Program-made: the position numbers and the translations under genes
DNA from: an uncultured Bacillota bacterium
GTDB lineage: Bacteria > Bacillota > Clostridia > Peptostreptococcales > Anaerovoracaceae
Assembly: GCA_946541435.1 (NCBI GenBank)
Contig: CAMNJK010000041.1
Span: 1 to 10,013 of the forward strand
Direction of reading: 5' to 3'
Length of the DNA: 10,013 bases
Shown: in pieces, positions 6,516 through 10,013 of the stretch
Layout of the letters: every line of letters begins with the position of its first letter
How positions within the stretch are numbered: the first letter of the stretch is position 1
The notes under the pieces: generated by a model
What the model saw: only the letters and a program-made list of their open reading frames with translations
What the model was told of the DNA's origin: nothing
The model's database searches: none

Positions 6516-8783
6516 ATGGATAGTTCTGAGATCATTCAGTACATAGAAATATATTTTACCACCGGCGTCCGGTGGGTCCTGGCGGGACTGGGCCTGCTCA
6601 TCCTGATGCATCAGCTGGTGTCCCTCATCAAAATGCGCAATCCGTCGGAGATCTGGGCATATCTGCGCTGTCCCGACGGCAGCAGCGTACCCCTGACCCA
6701 CTGGGAGAATCTGATCGGCCGGGGCCGGGGCTGCGACATCATCCTGAACCTTTCCAGTGTGTCCCGCAGCCACGCCACCCTGATCCGGGATTCCGCCGGC
6801 GTCTGGCGTTACCGGGACCTGAACTCGAAGAACGGTTCCTACATCAACGGGGTCCGGGTCTATGAGACCACGGAACTCAAGGGCGGCGACCAGCTGACCA
6901 TCGGCGGGGAGGACTTCGAACTCTACCCGGTCAGTCTCCAGGAAAGGCTGGCGAATGTGGAGAAACGCAAGCTCCGCAGCCGGCCTGTTTCCCCATGGCC
7001 GTCTCTGGTGATGCTGACCATCTTCCAGTTCCTGACGGTGCTGCAGTTTCACATCTCCCTGGGGGATGATTTCTCTTCGCAGATCATCATCTCCTTCGCC
7101 CTGCTCTGCGCCCTCATGTGGTTCTACGTGATCCTGATGCGGGGATTCCGGCGCAACGGCTTTGAGATGGAGATCATCGCCTTTTTCCTGTCGACCCTGA
7201 GTCTGGCTGTCACCATTTCCTACAGCTATACCACGGACGGCGTGCTGAAGCAGGCCATCTGCATCTGCCTGGGCGTGGCGGTCTTCTTCTTCCTGTGCTG
7301 GTACCTCAGGGACCTGAACCGGACGAAAAAAGTGACCTACCTGCTTCTTGGGATCAGCGGCCTCCTGCTGCTGGTCAATCTCCTCTTCGGCACGGTCACC
7401 AACGGGGCGCAGAACTGGATCTACATCGGCGGTTTTTCCTTCCAGCCCTCGGAGCTGGTCAAGATCGTCTTCATTTATGTGGGCGCCGCCACCCTGGATG
7501 AGCTGCAGGAAAAGAAGAGCCTCTACATCTTCATGGGCTTCAGTATCTTCTGCCTGGGCTGCCTGGCGCTGATGGGAGACTTCGGTACGGCCATCGTCTT
7601 CTTCGTGACCTTCCTGGTGATCTCCTTCCTGCGCTCCGGCGACTTCACCAAGCTCTTCCTGATCCTGGGCGCGGCCGGTCTCATGGGCCTGATGGTCCTC
7701 CGGTTCCGTCCCTATGTGGCCAGCCGGTTCGAGACCTGGCGGCACGCGTGGGACTTCGCCACGGAAGGCGGCTACCAGCAGGTACAGACCATGACGGCCA
7801 CCGCCAGCGGCGGACTTCCGGGCCTGGGCGCCGGCGAAGGCAATCTGGGCAACCTCTTCGGCGCCGGCACTGACCTGGTGTTCGGCATGCTGGCCGAGGA
7901 ATGGGGCCTGATCATCGCCGTCCTGGCAGTCTTCTGCATCATCACCCTCAGCATCTTCGCCTTCCGCGCCATCGCCGCGGGACGGTCAACATACTACAGC
8001 ATCGCGGCCTGTTCCACTGCCACCCTGTTCGTCTTCCAGACCACGCTGAACGTTCTGGGTTCGGTGGACATCCTGCCCCTGACCGGCGTCACCTTCCCCT
8101 TCCTGTCTTCGGGCGGCACCAGCATGATCGCCTCCTGGGGACTGCTGGCCTTCCTGAAGGCGGCGGACACCCGCCAGAACGCCAGCTTCGCCATCCGTCT
8201 GGACCGCAAGAGCGAGTACAAGGATCACCTGGCGGACGGTGACTTCTACGATCCGGAGGAGCTCTTCTCCGCCGTGGACCGGGATGCGGCCGGCCGCAGA
8301 TATTCTGACGAAGACCTGCGGGCCCTCTCCGACGAGATGAACAACGATCCGGAGTTCCAGCGGTTCTGGGCGGAGAAGCAGAAGCAGATGAAGAAGGAGC
8401 AAAAGCAGGCCGAGCGTAAGGTCCGGGCGGCCCAGAAGGTGCAGCCGGAACAGGTCCAGCCTGCGGCAACGCGGCCAAAGAGCCAATCGCAAATAAGCGA
8501 TCCATCTGGAGATCCGGACAAAACCCGGACCCAGGCCCGCCGCGCAGAGCCCGCGCCCAAACGCAAAACCCCGGCAAAACCCCGGCCCCGGCCGGTTTCC
8601 TATAAAAACGTGGACGACGATGCTTTCTTCCGCAGCCTGGACGAAACCCCCGGCGGCAGCGGCAGAAGCGGCAGAAGCAACGGCGGCGCCGCCGGCAGCG
8701 GACCCGTCATCCGTACCTATCAGGACGCTGATGAGGATCAGCCGGTCACCCTGGAAGATCTGTTTGGAGGCGATAATAAATGA
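6516..8783 (+). CDS. FHA-SEDS fusion: RodA/FtsW-type peptidoglycan polymerase with N-terminal FHA domain
   Basis: Polymerises lipid II into glycan strands together with a class B PBP. Order in the 755 residues: one membrane helix (17-37); a cytosolic FHA domain (about 65-115) with GRGRGCD (68-74), SRSH (83-86) and NSKNGSYING (103-112), the set that binds phosphothreonine; then a SEDS core of about twelve helices (160-550); then a ~200-residue cytosolic tail rich in K, Q, P and R. SEDS marks are FSFQPSELVKI (307-317), GGYQQVQ (418-424), GTDLVFGMLAEEWG (451-464, with D453 matching the catalytic Asp of RodA/FtsW) and PLTGVTFPFLSSGG (521-534). The usual HTD is GTD here. AAGGAG at 6506-6511 precedes the ATG by 4 bases. 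The stop overlaps the next ATG (ATGA), so translation is probably coupled to the PBP. RodA-like or FtsW-like role is undecided; the PbpA-like partner hints at RodA. Confidence 0.93.
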   Translation: MDSSEIIQYIEIYFTTGVRWVLAGLGLLILMHQLVSLIKMRNPSEIWAYLRCPDGSSVPLTHWENLIGRGRGCDIILNLSSVSRSHATLIRDSAGVWRYRDLNSKNGSYINGVRVYETTELKGGDQLTIGGEDFELYPVSLQERLANVEKRKLRSRPVSPWPSLVMLTIFQFLTVLQFHISLGDDFSSQIIISFALLCALMWFYVILMRGFRRNGFEMEIIAFFLSTLSLAVTISYSYTTDGVLKQAICICLGVAVFFFLCWYLRDLNRTKKVTYLLLGISGLLLLVNLLFGTVTNGAQNWIYIGGFSFQPSELVKIVFIYVGAATLDELQEKKSLYIFMGFSIFCLGCLALMGDFGTAIVFFVTFLVISFLRSGDFTKLFLILGAAGLMGLMVLRFRPYVASRFETWRHAWDFATEGGYQQVQTMTATASGGLPGLGAGEGNLGNLFGAGTDLVFGMLAEEWGLIIAVLAVFCIITLSIFAFRAIAAGRSTYYSIAACSTATLFVFQTTLNVLGSVDILPLTGVTFPFLSSGGTSMIASWGLLAFLKAADTRQNASFAIRLDRKSEYKDHLADGDFYDPEELFSAVDRDAAGRRYSDEDLRALSDEMNNDPEFQRFWAEKQKQMKKEQKQAERKVRAAQKVQPEQVQPAATRPKSQSQISDPSGDPDKTRTQARRAEPAPKRKTPAKPRPRPVSYKNVDDDAFFRSLDETPGGSGRSGRSNGGAAGSGPVIRTYQDADEDQPVTLEDLFGGDNK
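8652..8678 (+). repeat. 9-base tandem repeat in the SEDS tail
   Basis: GGCAGAAGC occurs at 8661-8669 and 8670-8678, preceded by the related GGCGGCAGC (8652-8660). It encodes the Gly-Ser-Gly-Arg-Ser-Gly-Arg-Ser run of a flexible linker near the C-terminus. Such a repeat may vary in copy number between strains by slippage without breaking the frame. Confidence 0.6.
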
Positions 8784-10013
8784 AGAAAATAGAACGAAGA
8801 GCTGTGATGTGCCTCCTGCTTGCCGTGGTGCTTGTGGCGGGGCTGGCCGTATTTATCGTGCGGGATATCCGCGACGGCAGTGAATGGGCATCCTATCAGG
8901 GCAACCGGGACGTCTTCGCGGACGGCAGGCTGGCCAAGGGCGCTCTCTATGACCGCCATGGAGAACTGCTGATGCGAAACACCAAGGACGGCATGGTCTT
9001 CAATGACTCCTCCTCCATCCGGACTGCCTGCATGCACATCACCGGAGACAAGGACAACAACATTGCCACCGGCGCCAACCGGGTGTTAGTGGACAAGCTG
9101 ATCGGATATGATTTCATCAACGGCATCTATACCCTGAACAATGCCGGCAAAGACGTATATCTCACACTGGACGCCAGCCTTTGCGCCACCGCCTGCGAGG
9201 CCATGAACGGCCGCAGCGGATGCGTGGGGGTCTACAACTACAAGACGGGCGAGATCCTCTGCATGGTCAGCGGACCCACCTACGATCCGGAGGACCCGCC
9301 CCTGGAGCCGGCCAGCGGAACCTACATCAACCATCTGACCGGAGCCACCTTCGCGCCGGGATCCACCTTCAAGCTGGTGACCGCCGCCGCGGCCATCGAG
9401 AATCTGGATGACGCCTACACCTATGAGCTGGACTGCGACGGTTACGTGGACTACGGCTACGGCGACCGGGTGACGGACGTGGAGGCCCACGGCACCGTGG
9501 ATATGGCGAAGGCCCTCGAGACTTCCTGCAACTGCTACTTCGGCAAGCTGGCCGAGAAGGTGGGAAAGAAGAACCTGAAGAAGTACACGAAGATGACCGG
9601 GATGAAGAAGCGTTACGACATCGACGGCATCAGGACCCGGAAGGGCAGCTTCGAGTTTCCAAGCGGCGGAGTCAACCTGGCCTGGACCGGCATCGGTCAG
9701 TATCATGACATGGTCTGTCCGTGCAACATGATGGTCTACGCGGGCGCCATCGCGAACAGCGGCACCGCCGCCATGCCAACCATTCTGGACTCCCGTTCCC
9801 TGGTGGGAAAGCAGGTCTCCAAGATGACCTCCAAGAGCATTGAGATGATCGATGAGACCACCGCGGATTCCCTGAAGTCCATGATGCGGGGCGCGGTGGA
9901 AAACCACTACGGCGGTGAGTACAACTTCCCGGGACTTTCCCTCTGCGCCAAGTCCGGGACCGCCGAAGTCGAAGGACAGACGGCCCCCAACTCCTGGTTC
10001 GTGGGCTTCCTGG
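8780..10013 (+). CDS. Class B penicillin-binding protein, PbpA/FtsI-like transpeptidase (3' end outside window)
   Basis: Cross-links glycan strands made by the SEDS partner; anchored in the membrane and acting outside the cell. The 411 visible residues show a short cytosolic MKKIERR, one signal-anchor helix (about 8-28), a small N-terminal pedestal (to ~125) and the transpeptidase domain. The active-site motifs are SxxK as PGSTFK (193-198, S195 and K198), SxN as SCN (249-251) and KSG (391-393). VYNYKTGEILCMVSGPTYDP (151-170) is the usual lead-in. The short pedestal resembles mycobacterial PbpA more than the large PBP2 of rods. The start overlaps the SEDS stop by ATGA; GGAGG at 8766-8770 is 9 bases before it. 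Twelve cysteines are visible, eleven outside the membrane. The reading frame is open to the window edge; only the end of the transpeptidase domain is missing. Confidence 0.93.
   Translation, partial: MKKIERRAVMCLLLAVVLVAGLAVFIVRDIRDGSEWASYQGNRDVFADGRLAKGALYDRHGELLMRNTKDGMVFNDSSSIRTACMHITGDKDNNIATGANRVLVDKLIGYDFINGIYTLNNAGKDVYLTLDASLCATACEAMNGRSGCVGVYNYKTGEILCMVSGPTYDPEDPPLEPASGTYINHLTGATFAPGSTFKLVTAAAAIENLDDAYTYELDCDGYVDYGYGDRVTDVEAHGTVDMAKALETSCNCYFGKLAEKVGKKNLKKYTKMTGMKKRYDIDGIRTRKGSFEFPSGGVNLAWTGIGQYHDMVCPCNMMVYAGAIANSGTAAMPTILDSRSLVGKQVSKMTSKSIEMIDETTADSLKSMMRGAVENHYGGEYNFPGLSLCAKSGTAEVEGQTAPNSWFVGFL

Noticed and set aside
5567..6535. 322-codon open frame on the minus strand opposite the AEC permease
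   Set aside because: It is the antisense shadow of a hydrophobic GC-rich gene: rich in Q, D, H and G, no recognisable domain and no ribosome binding site. The plus-strand frame has clear AEC family motifs.
6495..7745. 416-codon open frame on the minus strand opposite the FHA-SEDS gene
   Set aside because: Composition is typical of antisense translation (Q, H, E and G rich), with no domain match. The plus strand encodes unmistakable FHA and SEDS motifs.
9086..9907. 273-codon open frame on the minus strand opposite the PBP gene
   Set aside because: Shadow of the transpeptidase gene, which carries the SxxK, SxN and KSG motifs in the plus frame.

Overview
The window looks like a chromosomal segment of a GC-rich (clearly above 50% G+C by eye) Clostridia-type Firmicute, perhaps a gut Lachnospiraceae relative. 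The reasons are strong AGGAGG ribosome binding sites, a short ProB without a PUA domain, a stand-alone B3/B4-domain protein, an AEC permease, and a SEDS protein carrying an FHA domain next to a class B PBP. The taxonomic call is inference; there is no rRNA, tRNA, phage, IS element or CRISPR array here.

Layout: a divergent point lies at about 5320-5473. Leftward (minus strand) run an ABC exporter half-transporter (start reassigned to 5319), glutamate decarboxylase, a free-standing B3/B4 tRNA-synthetase-like domain protein, glutamate 5-kinase (ProB) and the first 17 codons of another gene that may encode an HD-domain protein. Rightward (plus strand) run an AEC-family permease, then a two-gene cell-wall unit: a 755-residue FHA-SEDS (RodA/FtsW-like) fusion overlapping by ATGA with a class B penicillin-binding protein that runs off the window end.

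How the genes fit together: GadB and ProB both draw on glutamate, one for GABA synthesis and proton consumption, the other for proline synthesis. Neither a GadC antiporter nor ProA is in the window, so each pathway must be completed elsewhere. The SEDS protein (glycan polymerase) and the PBP (transpeptidase) form a standard septal or elongation peptidoglycan synthase pair. The fused FHA domain suggests that the pair listens to Ser/Thr phosphorylation, as separate FHA proteins do near rodA-pbpA in Actinobacteria.

The most interesting non-coding signal is a 13-base element, GTATCTGTGTTTT, present as a perfect tandem pair between the ABC gene and gadB (3419-3444). It recurs with one mismatch and in the same orientation (5400-5412) just upstream of the proposed ABC promoter. 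It may be an operator shared by the transporter and gadB. No intergenic stretch exceeds 160 bases.
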